In this document: positions 27,258-36,202 of the stretch, piece after piece
How the letters are laid out: the number at the start of each line of letters is the position of its first letter
How positions within the stretch are numbered: the stretch's first letter is position 1
Assembly (NCBI GenBank): GCA_035547755.1
Contig: DASZUG010000039.1
Location: 19,335-83,334, forward strand
Direction: 5' to 3'
Source of the DNA: Mesorhizobium_L sp035547755
GTDB taxonomy: Bacteria; Pseudomonadota; Alphaproteobacteria; Rhizobiales; Rhizobiaceae
Length of the DNA: 64,000 bases
Position numbers and translations under genes: made by a program
Notes under the pieces: generated by a model
Seen by the model: the letters and a program-made list of their open reading frames with translations, nothing else
Database searches by the model: none
What the model was told of the DNA's origin: nothing

Positions 27258-27968
27258 GTGACTATGTTTTCCTCCCCCTTTTACGCTATGCGCCACGGCG
27301 AAACCAGTTGGAACGCCAAGGGGTTCTTCCAGGGTCATTCGGACATTCCACTTGCGGAGACGGGTGTGCGGCAGGTGGAAGAAAACGGACGCCGTTTCAA
27401 GGCGCATCTCGAGACGGTGGGCATCAGCCCGTCCGCTATCGCCATCATTTCCTCGCCCCTGTCACGCGCGATACAGTCCTCGCGGATAATGTGCGCGGAG
27501 CTCGGCATACCGGAAAGCCGGCTGGCAACCGACCCTCGCCTGAAGGAAGCGTCTTTCGGGCGTTGGGAGGGGCTGACGACATTCGAAGTCAAGGAACGAT
27601 TTCGCGAGGAACGCCGGCTGCGGAAGGAGGATCGCTGGAATTTCGCTCCGTCCGGAGGGCAAAGTTACGCTGACATTTCATCCGCAATGGGCGATTTTCT
27701 ACAGCAATTCCAGCAAAGGTGCGCAGCGGTCTTGTGTCCGGAATTGCGTGAAAACAATGAGATAGAGCATTTTCGTGATCCAGGGGAAAATGGAAACGCT
27801 CCGGACGGGATGAGCAGCAATCATCCCGTGTTGATCGTGACCCATACCGGCAACATCCGGGTCGCGCTCGCAATGCTGCAGGGGCTCGAACGGGAAATGG
27901 CGATGGCCGCGCGAGTACCGCAGGATCGCCTTCTCTACTGGGACGGCAAAGTCGCGGGCTGGATTTGA
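27258..27968 (+). CDS. Histidine phosphatase (phosphoglycerate-mutase-like) with a repeat-encoded insert
   Basis: A 236-residue branch-2-like histidine phosphatase. Catalytic RHGE (12-15) opens the fold, a second Arg lies in SSPLSRAIQSS, Glu in FGRWEG, and the second His in VLIVTHTGNIR (near 195). It dephosphorylates a small metabolite or protein; the substrate is unknown. Residues about 149-184 are encoded by a dispersed palindromic repeat (27700-27806) and break the usual short loop before the last strand. The frame is intact and the active-site residues are all present, so the enzyme may still work. GTG 27258 has AGGA 11 nt upstream; ATG 27264 is the alternative. Confidence 0.83.
   Translation: MTMFSSPFYAMRHGETSWNAKGFFQGHSDIPLAETGVRQVEENGRRFKAHLETVGISPSAIAIISSPLSRAIQSSRIMCAELGIPESRLATDPRLKEASFGRWEGLTTFEVKERFREERRLRKEDRWNFAPSGGQSYADISSAMGDFLQQFQQRCAAVLCPELRENNEIEHFRDPGENGNAPDGMSSNHPVLIVTHTGNIRVALAMLQGLEREMAMAARVPQDRLLYWDGKVAGWI
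27700..27806 (+). repeat. Dispersed ~105-bp palindromic repeat, in frame inside the phosphatase gene
   Basis: It begins ACAGCAATTCCAGCAAAG and ends AAATGGAAACGCTCCGGA. Internal inverted arms GCAATTCC/GGAATTGC and AGAGCATTTTCGT/ATGGAAACGCTC make two hairpins. A near-identical copy lies at 30002-30106. Both are translated in the same frame. The family is widespread in rhizobial intergenic DNA as far as I know. Confidence 0.88.
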
Positions 27969-28103
27969 TTGTGCTATATCCACAATTTGTCGAAACAGGC
28001 GAGTGATCGTGGAATAATCGCGACGACAAGCTGGGGAACGGGCGCCGCATGCGGCGGCGCGCATAAGAAGAACAGAAAGAACGGAAGGCGATAGGGAGCG
28101 AAT

Positions 28104-29993
28104 TTGCCGGAAGAGTTTGACCTGCTACGCGTGGAGGATTTGCGCATTTCGATCGCGTTGCAGCGCGCCGGGCTTGAAGTCGTCAAGGGCGTAAGCTTTC
28201 GTGTGCCGGCGGGCAAGACCGTGGCTCTGGTGGGCGAGTCCGGCTCGGGAAAATCCATTATCGCGCAAGCCATTCTCGGCATCCTGCCGCGTGTCGCGAG
28301 GATTACCGGAGGACATATCAATTTCAGGGACAAGAAATGCGCCCATGGCGCGATCGACATAGCTGCCCTCGATCCGGACAGCAGCGAGATGCAGGCGTTG
28401 CGGGGGGGACGGATCGCCATGATCTTCCAGGAGCCGATGACGTCGCTCTCGCCGCTCCACCGCATCGGCAACCAGGTCGAGGAAGCGCTTGTCCTTCATC
28501 GCGAACTTGACGGGGCGAAAGCCCGAACCATGACGGAGGACATGCTGAGGCTTGTCGGTTTCTCCGATCCGGCCCGCGCCTACGACATGTACCCGATGGA
28601 ACTCTCGGGCGGCATGCGCCAGCGCGCCATGATCGCCATGGCGCTCATCTGTCATCCCGCTCTTCTGATCGCCGACGAACCCACCACCGCGCTCGACGTC
28701 ACGGTTCAGGCGCAGGTGCTCGGCCTGTTGAAGGACCTTCAGCAGCGGCTCGGCATGTCCATGCTCCTGATAACCCATGATCTCGGCGTCGTCGCGAACA
28801 TGGCCGACGAGGTGGTCGTCATCTATCATGGCGAAGTCATGGAAGCGGGCAGCATCGGCGACATCTTCCGCGCTCCGGGACATGCCTACACGCGTGGCCT
28901 GATGCGCGCTGTCCCCGATCTCGATACGCCGCGGGACGCGAAGCTCGAGGCCTTGCGTGAACTGGAGCAGGACATTCCCGATACCATGCTGAAGGGCAGG
29001 CGCGATCATGCGAAAACAGGCGTGCCGCTCATCTCCGTCCGCCATCTTACAAAATCCTTCTCGATCCGGAAGGGCAATTGGTGGGGGCTGGGCGAGGCGA
29101 GGAAGGTGTTCGCCGTAAACGATGTGAGCTTCGACGTGCGTCGCGGCGAATGCTTCGGCATCGTCGGGGAAAGCGGCAGCGGCAAATCGACCGTCAGCAA
29201 GCTCCTGATGCGCGCCATTCCCGCCGACCGGGGCACGATGCGTTTCGACAATGGCAGCCTCGAATGCAATATCGAGGAACTGGAAGGAGCCGCGCTCAAG
29301 GAATTCCGCAAGCACATCCAGATCGTTTTCCAGGACCCCTTCTCATCGCTCAGCCCGCGCTCCACGGTGCTCAATATCCTGCGTGAGCCGCTGGAGATCC
29401 ATCACGTGGGATCGGCCAGGCAGATCACACGGCTGGCGAGGGAATTGATGAGTCTGGTCGGCTTGCCGCCGACCTATCTCAACCGCTATCCCCACAGTTT
29501 TTCGGGCGGTCAGCGCCAGCGCATCGGCATTGCTCGGGCGCTGGCGCTGTCACCCGATCTGCTGATCTGCGACGAGCCCGTTTCGGCTCTCGATGTCTCC
29601 GTCCAGGCGCAGATCGTCAATCTCCTGAAGCGCTTCCAGAGCGAACTCGGCCTCACCCTGATCTTCATCTCCCACAACATGGCCGTCGTGAAATACATAG
29701 CCGACCGCATCGCCGTCATGCGCAAGGGCCGCATCGTCGAGATCGCGCCTTGCGAGGCGCTCTTCGCCGATCCCGTCCACCCCTATACGCAGAAGCTCCT
29801 GACCGCCGTGCCGCAGGCCAATCTCGATCATCCGCTCGATTTCGCGGTACAGTCGGACGAGATCGGCGATGAAACGGCGGATTGGGACGAGGTTTTCCGG
29901 GATGACGGCACGTTGAAGCTCGTGCCGGTGGGCGAAGGGCACTATGTTCTGGCCCGCCCCGCCTTGGCGGGAGTCGAGAGGCTTTCGGCGTGA
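28104..29993 (+). CDS. Oligopeptide-type ABC importer, fused two-domain ATPase (YejF-like)
   Basis: A 629-residue protein with two complete nucleotide-binding domains (DppD-DppF fusion). Domain 1 has Walker A GESGSGKS (near 48), signature LSGGMRQRA and Walker B LLIADEPTTALD. Domain 2 has Walker A GESGSGKST (near 355), FSGGQRQRIG and LLICDEPVSALD, each followed by the oligopeptide-type C-terminal segment (PGHAYTRGLM, HPYTQKLL). It powers import through the two permeases encoded downstream. The start is TTG 28104 with AGGGAG at normal spacing. The stop overlaps the start of the binding-protein gene by 4 nt. Fused ATPases are typical of YejABEF/microcin C-like systems. Confidence 0.92.
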   Translation: MPEEFDLLRVEDLRISIALQRAGLEVVKGVSFRVPAGKTVALVGESGSGKSIIAQAILGILPRVARITGGHINFRDKKCAHGAIDIAALDPDSSEMQALRGGRIAMIFQEPMTSLSPLHRIGNQVEEALVLHRELDGAKARTMTEDMLRLVGFSDPARAYDMYPMELSGGMRQRAMIAMALICHPALLIADEPTTALDVTVQAQVLGLLKDLQQRLGMSMLLITHDLGVVANMADEVVVIYHGEVMEAGSIGDIFRAPGHAYTRGLMRAVPDLDTPRDAKLEALRELEQDIPDTMLKGRRDHAKTGVPLISVRHLTKSFSIRKGNWWGLGEARKVFAVNDVSFDVRRGECFGIVGESGSGKSTVSKLLMRAIPADRGTMRFDNGSLECNIEELEGAALKEFRKHIQIVFQDPFSSLSPRSTVLNILREPLEIHHVGSARQITRLARELMSLVGLPPTYLNRYPHSFSGGQRQRIGIARALALSPDLLICDEPVSALDVSVQAQIVNLLKRFQSELGLTLIFISHNMAVVKYIADRIAVMRKGRIVEIAPCEALFADPVHPYTQKLLTAVPQANLDHPLDFAVQSDEIGDETADWDEVFRDDGTLKLVPVGEGHYVLARPALAGVERLSA

Positions 29994-32023
29994 AGCGGCC
30001 TCTGGAGCAATTCCAGCAAAAGTGTGCAGCGGTTTTGCGTCCGGAATTGCGTCAAAACAAAGAGATAGAGCATTTCCGTGATTCGGAGAAAAACGGAAAC
30101 GCTCTATCGCTCTCCAGGCGCGACTTGCTTCGCCTTGCCGGGACGGCCTGCCTTTTGCCGGCCCTTCCTCTGCCGGCCTTAGCCGCGGAAGAACCGGACG
30201 ATATCGCAAAGGCGGTGACCGACAACAAGCTCCCGCCGCTCGCGGAGCGCCTGCCGCAGAAGCCGCGCATCGTCGATATGGCCCCGCTCGGCAAGAAAGA
30301 GGGGCTATATGGCGGCTCGATGCGCATGATCATGGCGAGCGCCGACGATATCCGCATGATGACGGTCTACAGCTACGCCCGGCTCGTCGTCTTCGATAAG
30401 GATCTGAACCTCGCCCCCGATATTCTCGATCATCTGGACATCGAGGAAGGGCGGCGGTTCACGCTGCATCTGAGGCCCGGCCACAAATGGTCCGACGGCC
30501 ACCCGTTCACCTCCGAAGACTTCCGTTATTTCTGGGAAGACGTCGCGTTGAACAGGAAGCTGTCGCGCGGCGGGCCTGTACAAGCGATGCTGGCCGACGG
30601 CAAACCCCCGGCCTTCGAAGCGCTCGATGAAGTGACGGTGCGTTATACGTGGGAAAAGCCCAATCCGAGCTTCCTGCCGTCGCTTGCCGGCGCCAACCCG
30701 AATTACATCTTCATGCCGGCGCATTACCTCAAGCAGTTTCACAAGCGCTACGCGGATCCCGACAAGCTGAAGCAATTGGTGAAGGAACAGAAGGCGCGCA
30801 ACTGGGCCGCGCTGCACACGGTCAAGGCGCGGCAATACAAGGCCGAGAATCCGGACCTGCCGACGCTGGAGCCTTGGCGCAATACGATCTCTCCGCCGGC
30901 GGAGCGCTTCATCTTCAAGCGCAATCCCTATTTCCATCGCATCGACAAGAGCGGGCGGCAATTGCCCTATATCGGCACCGTCTTTGTCGATATCAGTTCC
31001 GCCGACATCATTCCCGCCAAGACGGGCGCCGGCGAAAGCGATCTCCAGGCGCGCTATCTCCGCTTCGACAACTACACTTTCCTGAAGCAGGCGGAGAAGA
31101 CGCATCCGATCAAGATCGACCTCTGGCGGGAGGGAACCGGCTCGCAGGTCGCGTTCCTTCCCAATCTCAATGTCAACGACGCCGTCTGGCGCAAGGTCCT
31201 GCGCGACGTCCGCTTCCGCCGCGCGCTTTCGCTCGCCATCTACCGCCACGAGCTCAACCAGCAATTCTATTTCGGCCTTGCGCACGAGGCGGCCAACACG
31301 GTGCTGGACAGTTCGCCGCTCTACAAGAAGAGCTATGACGAGGCATGGTCCTCCTATGACCCGGAGAAGGCGAACGCGCTTCTCGATGAGATGGGCCTGA
31401 AGCGCGCCGCTGACGGGATGCGCCGTCTTCCCGACGGCAGGCTCGCCGAGATCATCGTCGAACTGCGCGCCAACAGCCAGGAAGAAGAAGACGTGATGGA
31501 ACTCGTGCAGGATTACTGGCACGAGGTCGGCCTGAAGGCCTATCCCCGCACGCTCCAGCTCGATGTCCTCCGTCGCCGCTTCCTTGCCGGCGATACGCTG
31601 ATTTCGATGTGGTCGGGTTTGACGGTGGGGGAGGCGACCGCCGACATGTCCCCCGAAGAGCTTGCGCCTGTTTCCTCCGCCCAGGGCAACTGGCCGAAAT
31701 GGGGCGAGCATACCGAAACTGGAGGCAAGGCGGGCGAGCCGGTCGACCTGCCCGAGGCGAAGCAACTGCTCGATCTCTACGAAACCTGGAGAATTTCGGA
31801 GACCACGGACCAGCGCCGCAAGATATGGGAGCAGATGCTCGAAATATTCACGGACCAGGTCTTCACGATCGGAACCGTCAACGGTGTCTTCCAGCCGGTC
31901 GTCTACAACAGGAAGCTCCGCAATCTGCCCGAAAAAGGCGTCTATGCCTTCTCGCCCGGCGCCTATTTCGGCATGTATATGGTAGATAGCTTCTGGTACG
32001 ATAACGGGAAGGGCTCGAAGTGA
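29990..32023 (+). CDS. Family 5 extracellular solute-binding protein, Tat-exported, with repeat-derived N-terminus
   Basis: A 677-residue oligopeptide/microcin C-type binding protein. A twin-arginine signal is clear: SRRDLLRLAGTACLLPALPL, with cleavage near ALAAEE. The body has the SBP_bac_5 pattern HLRPGHKWSDGHPFTSEDFRYFWED. Residues 1 to about 40, before the twin arginines, are encoded by a dispersed palindromic repeat (30002-30106), giving a long polar n-region. The start GTG overlaps the ATPase stop (GTGA), so translation is coupled and no internal start downstream of the repeat has a good ribosome site. Inference: the repeat inserted after the start codon and was kept because the frame stayed open. 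Confidence 0.88.
   Translation: MKRPLEQFQQKCAAVLRPELRQNKEIEHFRDSEKNGNALSLSRRDLLRLAGTACLLPALPLPALAAEEPDDIAKAVTDNKLPPLAERLPQKPRIVDMAPLGKKEGLYGGSMRMIMASADDIRMMTVYSYARLVVFDKDLNLAPDILDHLDIEEGRRFTLHLRPGHKWSDGHPFTSEDFRYFWEDVALNRKLSRGGPVQAMLADGKPPAFEALDEVTVRYTWEKPNPSFLPSLAGANPNYIFMPAHYLKQFHKRYADPDKLKQLVKEQKARNWAALHTVKARQYKAENPDLPTLEPWRNTISPPAERFIFKRNPYFHRIDKSGRQLPYIGTVFVDISSADIIPAKTGAGESDLQARYLRFDNYTFLKQAEKTHPIKIDLWREGTGSQVAFLPNLNVNDAVWRKVLRDVRFRRALSLAIYRHELNQQFYFGLAHEAANTVLDSSPLYKKSYDEAWSSYDPEKANALLDEMGLKRAADGMRRLPDGRLAEIIVELRANSQEEEDVMELVQDYWHEVGLKAYPRTLQLDVLRRRFLAGDTLISMWSGLTVGEATADMSPEELAPVSSAQGNWPKWGEHTETGGKAGEPVDLPEAKQLLDLYETWRISETTDQRRKIWEQMLEIFTDQVFTIGTVNGVFQPVVYNRKLRNLPEKGVYAFSPGAYFGMYMVDSFWYDNGKGSK
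30002..30106 (+). repeat. Second copy of the ~105-bp palindromic repeat, encoding a protein N-terminus
   Basis: It starts CTGGAGCAATTCCAGCAAAA and ends AACGGAAACGCTCTATCG. Highly similar to 27700-27806 on the same strand and in the same reading frame; over a 32-residue translated stretch 25 residues are identical. It lies directly after the overlapping start codon of the binding-protein gene. Confidence 0.9.
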
Positions 32024-33018
32024 TCCGCTATATCGCTTTCCGGCTGCTCGCCGCCGTGCCGACCCTCATCCTGATCAGCGCGCTGGTGTTCTTCATCATC
32101 CAGCTGCCGCCCGGAAATTATTTCGATACCTATGTCGCCGAACTGCAGGCGCAGGGCGAAACCGTCGATCCCAACAAGATCGAGTACCTCAAGCACGAAT
32201 ATGGTTTCGACAAGCCGGTGGTCGAGCAATACGCCATCTGGGTATGGGACATGCTGCATGGCGATTTCGGCTATTCCTTCGAATATGAGATGCCCGTCAC
32301 CCAGGTCGTCGGCAGCCGCCTCTACATGACCATCCTCGTTTCGATGGTGACGATCATCTTCACCTGGCTGATCGCCTTCCCGATCGGCATCTATTCCGCC
32401 ACGCACCAATATTCCTGGGGCGACTACGGCCTGACATTCCTCGGCCTGCTCGGCCTCGCGATTCCCAACTTCCTGCTGGCGCTTGTCCTCATGTATCTCG
32501 CCAATATCTGGTTCGGCACGTCGATCGGCCATCTGATGGATGCGAAATATCTCGGACAGCCGATGAGTTGGGACAAGTTCAAGTCGATCGCCGAGCACAT
32601 GGTCATTCCCGTGGTCGTCATCGGCACCTCGGGAACGGCGGGCATGATCCGCCGGCTGCGCGCCAATCTTCTCGACGAATTGCAGAAGCAATATGTCGTG
32701 ACCGCCCGCGCCAAGGGTGTCCCACCGCTTCGCGCGCTGTTGAAATACCCGCTTCGCATGGCGCTCAATTTCTTCATCGCCGACATCGGCGGCATCCTGC
32801 CTTCCGTCATTTCAGGGGCGGAGGTGGTGGCGATCGTCCTGTCGCTTGAAACGACGGGGCCGCTCCTGATCCGCGCCCTGCAAAGCCAGGACATGTATCT
32901 GGCAGGCTCCTTCCTGATGTTCCTGGCGACGCTGACCATCATCGGCGTGCTCATCTCGGATATCGCGCTGGCGCTGCTCGATCCACGCATAAGGCTGCAG
33001 GTGAGGCAGACGCGCTGA
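32020..33018 (+). CDS. Oligopeptide-type ABC importer permease 1 (DppB/YejB-like)
   Basis: A 332-residue membrane protein beginning MIRYIAFRLLAAVPTLILIS, the usual DppB/YejB first helix, with six hydrophobic helices and the BPD_transp_1 segment GTSGTAGMIRRLRANLLDEL then AKGVPPLRALLKYPLR (EAA loop). The GTG start overlaps the binding-protein stop by 4 nt. Its length and the absence of a long extra N-terminal domain fit the YejB branch. It pairs with the DppC-like permease encoded next. Confidence 0.92.
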   Translation: MIRYIAFRLLAAVPTLILISALVFFIIQLPPGNYFDTYVAELQAQGETVDPNKIEYLKHEYGFDKPVVEQYAIWVWDMLHGDFGYSFEYEMPVTQVVGSRLYMTILVSMVTIIFTWLIAFPIGIYSATHQYSWGDYGLTFLGLLGLAIPNFLLALVLMYLANIWFGTSIGHLMDAKYLGQPMSWDKFKSIAEHMVIPVVVIGTSGTAGMIRRLRANLLDELQKQYVVTARAKGVPPLRALLKYPLRMALNFFIADIGGILPSVISGAEVVAIVLSLETTGPLLIRALQSQDMYLAGSFLMFLATLTIIGVLISDIALALLDPRIRLQVRQTR

Positions 33019-34214
33019 TGGATGCCAGCCTGAGCCCCCTGCCGCCGGACGGCGCCCCGATCGTCCATTACGTTTCGCCGAAGCCTTTCGACCCGAAGGC
33101 GATCGAAAAACTGTCGCCGATCCAGGAACGCGTCTATCTTGCCTCGCAGCTTCGCCTCATGTGGTGGAAGTTCAAGAAGCATCGCGCGGCGGTCTATTCC
33201 GGTCTTTTCCTGCTCATCCTCTACGCCTCGATCCTGGTCAGCGAATTCATCGCTCCCTACAATCTCAGCCACCGCCATGTGGACAACATCTACATGCCGC
33301 CGCAGCGAATTCACCTTTTCCATGACGGAAAATTCGTCGGCCCCTTCGTCTATGGCACGCACTATCATTTGGACATGGATACGCTGAGGCGGGAATACCC
33401 CGTCGATCGCTCGGTGATCCACAAATTGCGCTTCTTCTGCGAGGGCGATCCCTACCGCTTCTGGGGTCTGTTCGAGGCGCGGTTCCATCTTTTCTGCGGC
33501 CCGAAGGACAATGATGCCGTCTTCCTGCTGGGAACGGACCGGCTGGGGCGCGACATGCTCTCGCGCATCATCTACGGCACGCGCATATCCCTGACGATCG
33601 GCCTGATCGGCATCACCGTCAGCTTCCTGCTTGGGATCTCGATCGGCGGCCTGGCCGGCTATTATGGCGGCTGGATCGACATCGTCGTCCAGCGCATCAT
33701 CGAAGTGCTGCAGAGCCTTCCGTCCATTCCGCTCTGGCTGGCGCTGGCGGCGATCATGCCGGTCGATTGGAGCCCGATCATCGTCTATTTCGGCATCACC
33801 ATCATCCTCGGCCTGATCGACTGGACGGGGCTCGCGCGGGCCGTGCGCTCCAAGCTCCTGTCGCTGCGCGAGGAAGATTACGTCATGGCGGCGGAACTGA
33901 TGGGGGCAAGCCCGAGGCGCATCATCTTCCGGCATCTCATTCCGGGCTTCCTCAGCCATCTGATCGCCTCGGCGACGATCACCATCCCGTCCATGATCCT
34001 CGGCGAGACGGCGCTCTCCTTCCTCGGCCTCGGGCTGAGGCCGCCGGTGACGAGCTGGGGCGTGCTCTTGAACGAGGCGCAGAACATCAATGTCGTGGCG
34101 CTTTATCCCTGGCTCATCCTGCCGGTCGTGCCGGTGATCCTCGTCATCCTGGCCTTCAATTTCCTCGGCGACGGATTGCGCGATGCGGCCGATCCCTACC
34201 ATACGGCGTGGTAG
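33018..34214 (+). CDS. Oligopeptide-type ABC importer permease 2 (DppC/YejE-like)
   Basis: A 398-residue permease, longer than typical DppC (about 300), because of a periplasmic insert between the first helix (VYSGLFLLILYASILVSEF) and the transmembrane core; this insert is typical of YejE-like members. The core has LLGTDRLGRDMLSRIIYGTR and the EAA loop VMAAELMGASPRRIIFRHLIP. Its ATG shares one base with the stop of the preceding permease gene. Last gene of the operon; a loose inverted repeat (34251-34258 with 34274-34281) sits between it and the convergent deacetylase gene. Confidence 0.92.
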   Translation: MDASLSPLPPDGAPIVHYVSPKPFDPKAIEKLSPIQERVYLASQLRLMWWKFKKHRAAVYSGLFLLILYASILVSEFIAPYNLSHRHVDNIYMPPQRIHLFHDGKFVGPFVYGTHYHLDMDTLRREYPVDRSVIHKLRFFCEGDPYRFWGLFEARFHLFCGPKDNDAVFLLGTDRLGRDMLSRIIYGTRISLTIGLIGITVSFLLGISIGGLAGYYGGWIDIVVQRIIEVLQSLPSIPLWLALAAIMPVDWSPIIVYFGITIILGLIDWTGLARAVRSKLLSLREEDYVMAAELMGASPRRIIFRHLIPGFLSHLIASATITIPSMILGETALSFLGLGLRPPVTSWGVLLNEAQNINVVALYPWLILPVVPVILVILAFNFLGDGLRDAADPYHTAW

Positions 34215-34265
34215 AGACGGCGGGGAAAAGAATCGCGATACAAAGGGTTGGCGCCTGCCGTTGAA

Positions 34266-35030
34266 TCAGTCTTGCAGGCGCTTCACGCTAGAGGCGAGGA
34301 GATCGTCCGCCGCTTCGAAGGCGAAGCCCTTCTTCACCTTGAGGTAAAGGATGAGGTCACGCAATATTCGCCAGGCCTGGTCGTCCATAACCAGATGATG
34401 GGTCAGGATGCCGAGCGGCGCGCCCCCTCTCTCGCGGGCCTGCCACAGCCGGCGGAGGAGTTCGCCGGCGGCCCATTCGAGGCTGTGCCCCTGACGGCCA
34501 TTCGCCCAGTCGACGATGTCGATCTGGGTGTTGAGTTCGGGCAAGAGCGTTCCATTCACGTGCCAGGAATTGGTGGATAGCCCGGTGAAGCCGCGTTCAT
34601 GGATGCGCGCCGCCACATCGGGCGCAATGCGGTTCCAGGGCGGCACGAGAATGCCGGAAAGCCTGTCGCCGAAGAGCTGCCGCAGCCTCTCACGACCTGC
34701 CGAAAGCTCCGCCAGAACCACGTCTGGTGATCGATCCCCGCCGAGTTCGATCGCGGGGGCAGGCCCGGCATTCTGACGCTGATGCGCATAGCCATGGACG
34801 CAGGGCGTGACGAGAGGTTCAGGGCGGAGCCGTTCGGCGAGCTCGGCGTCCGCCAGCATGGGAATGACCGCAAGGAGGAGCGGCACGTCGAATTCCCGGA
34901 TGGCTGCAATCAGCCTTTCCAGTTCCGCCGACGGCCGGGCCGCGTCGTCGTCACGTAGCCAGAAGCGCGGCGTGAGGCCGTGCTCCCGCCATAGCTGAAG
35001 TTCCGCTTCGACTTCAGCAAAGGCGCTCAT
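34266..35030 (-). CDS. Polysaccharide deacetylase-like (NodB-fold) protein
   Basis: A 254-residue carbohydrate esterase-4-like protein without a signal peptide. The metal and catalytic pattern is present in order: RFWLRDDDAA (Asp-Asp, near 22-31), HGYAHQ (His-x3-His, near 79) and VPPWNRI (near 128). It would remove N-acetyl (or similar) groups from a sugar or glycolipid in the cytoplasm. It is the last gene of the glycosyltransferase operon, overlapping the previous gene by 4 nt, so it probably edits the glycan those enzymes build. Substrate unknown. Confidence 0.8.
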   Translation of the reverse strand: MSAFAEVEAELQLWREHGLTPRFWLRDDDAARPSAELERLIAAIREFDVPLLLAVIPMLADAELAERLRPEPLVTPCVHGYAHQRQNAGPAPAIELGGDRSPDVVLAELSAGRERLRQLFGDRLSGILVPPWNRIAPDVAARIHERGFTGLSTNSWHVNGTLLPELNTQIDIVDWANGRQGHSLEWAAGELLRRLWQARERGGAPLGILTHHLVMDDQAWRILRDLILYLKVKKGFAFEAADDLLASSVKRLQD

Positions 35031-36181
35031 GACGGAACAGCCTCACCGTCCGGGTTTATTCCTTTTCGAAGGAGCGGATCGATCGCGCGCTTCAGCGTCG
35101 CCGCGGCGCTTGCGATATCGTGTCCGGCGGCGATCGCGCCGGGCCCCGCTGCCGACAGCCGGCGGCGCTTGTCCTCTGACGCGAGCAACACCGAAAGCGT
35201 GTCGCGGAAAGCGGCGGCTTCGGCCTCAGGCGCAAGCAGGCCCGTCACACCATTTGCTACCACATTGGAAACCCCGGCCGTGTCGCAGGCCGCGATCGGG
35301 AGGCCGAGCGCCTGCGCCTCGAGATAGACCATGCCGATCGCCTCGCCGATCCCCGGCCAGGCCAGCAGATCGCCGACCTGCATCCAGCCGAGCACCTGCG
35401 AGCGGGGAAGCGCGCCGGTGAAATGCACCCGGTCGCCGGCGAAAGCGAACATCGCCTCTACAACTTTCCGTTCCGGCCCGTCACCTATGATCACCAGGTT
35501 CCAAGACTGGCTTTCGAGGCCAGAAAGCGATTCCGCCAGAAGGCGATAGGATGCCGTCTTAACACCTGGCCGCATCATGCCGACGGCGATGATGATCGGC
35601 CCCGCATGGGTGAAAAGCGCCGCCGGGCCGGTTGCCGGGCGCTCCACGGCCCATCCGTCCGGATCGATGAACGGCCTGAGCGGCACGACGCTCCGCATAT
35701 CCGGCAGGAAGGACCGGAGATAGGATTCGTCCGAAGGCTTGAGGCAGAAGTTGACAGCTGTCAACCGGATGGCGGCCTGAACCGCCGCGCGACCTTTCAG
35801 CCAATCGGCGTCGCGTCCCTGATGGGTGCGGCAGGCTTCCGCGCTGGCGCAGGGAATGGAAAGCGCCGTCGCCACCGCAGGACCGAGCCAGTCCGGCGCC
35901 TTGCAATAGGGATGATAGGTGAACCACAATTGCGGCCGCCTGTCGCTCTCCCGCCAGAGCTCGATCAGCCGCGCCGCTTCCCGGCGCCCGGCTTCCTGGT
36001 GGGCACGGAAGATGTCCGCGCCGGGGCGCTTCTGATACGAGATGAAACGCGACGCCAGTTCGACATCATAACCGGCAGCCGCAAGCGCCGCCATCATCAG
36101 CCGCGCGATCTCCCGATCGCCGGACGGGGTCGGATCGTCCGGCGGCTTGAGCGGCGCGTAAAAGGCAATCCTGGCGGCCAT
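35027..36181 (-). CDS. Glycosyltransferase family 4 (GT-B) protein
   Basis: A 384-residue GT-B glycosyltransferase. The C-terminal half has the donor-binding pattern IGDGPERKVVEAM, VHFTGALPRSQVLGWM and the GT4 signature LAWPGIGEAIGMVYLEAQALGLPIAA (the E-x7-E motif in GEAIGMVYLE). The N-terminus MAARIAFYAPLKPPDDPTPSGD is typical of sugar-acceptor domains. It lies 21 nt downstream of the preceding glycosyltransferase gene and overlaps the deacetylase gene. Sugar specificity cannot be read from sequence. Confidence 0.85.
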   Translation of the reverse strand: MAARIAFYAPLKPPDDPTPSGDREIARLMMAALAAAGYDVELASRFISYQKRPGADIFRAHQEAGRREAARLIELWRESDRRPQLWFTYHPYCKAPDWLGPAVATALSIPCASAEACRTHQGRDADWLKGRAAVQAAIRLTAVNFCLKPSDESYLRSFLPDMRSVVPLRPFIDPDGWAVERPATGPAALFTHAGPIIIAVGMMRPGVKTASYRLLAESLSGLESQSWNLVIIGDGPERKVVEAMFAFAGDRVHFTGALPRSQVLGWMQVGDLLAWPGIGEAIGMVYLEAQALGLPIAACDTAGVSNVVANGVTGLLAPEAEAAAFRDTLSVLLASEDKRRRLSAAGPGAIAAGHDIASAAATLKRAIDPLLRKGINPDGEAVPS

Positions 36182-36202
36182 GGTCGGAACCGATCTGTCG
36201 CA

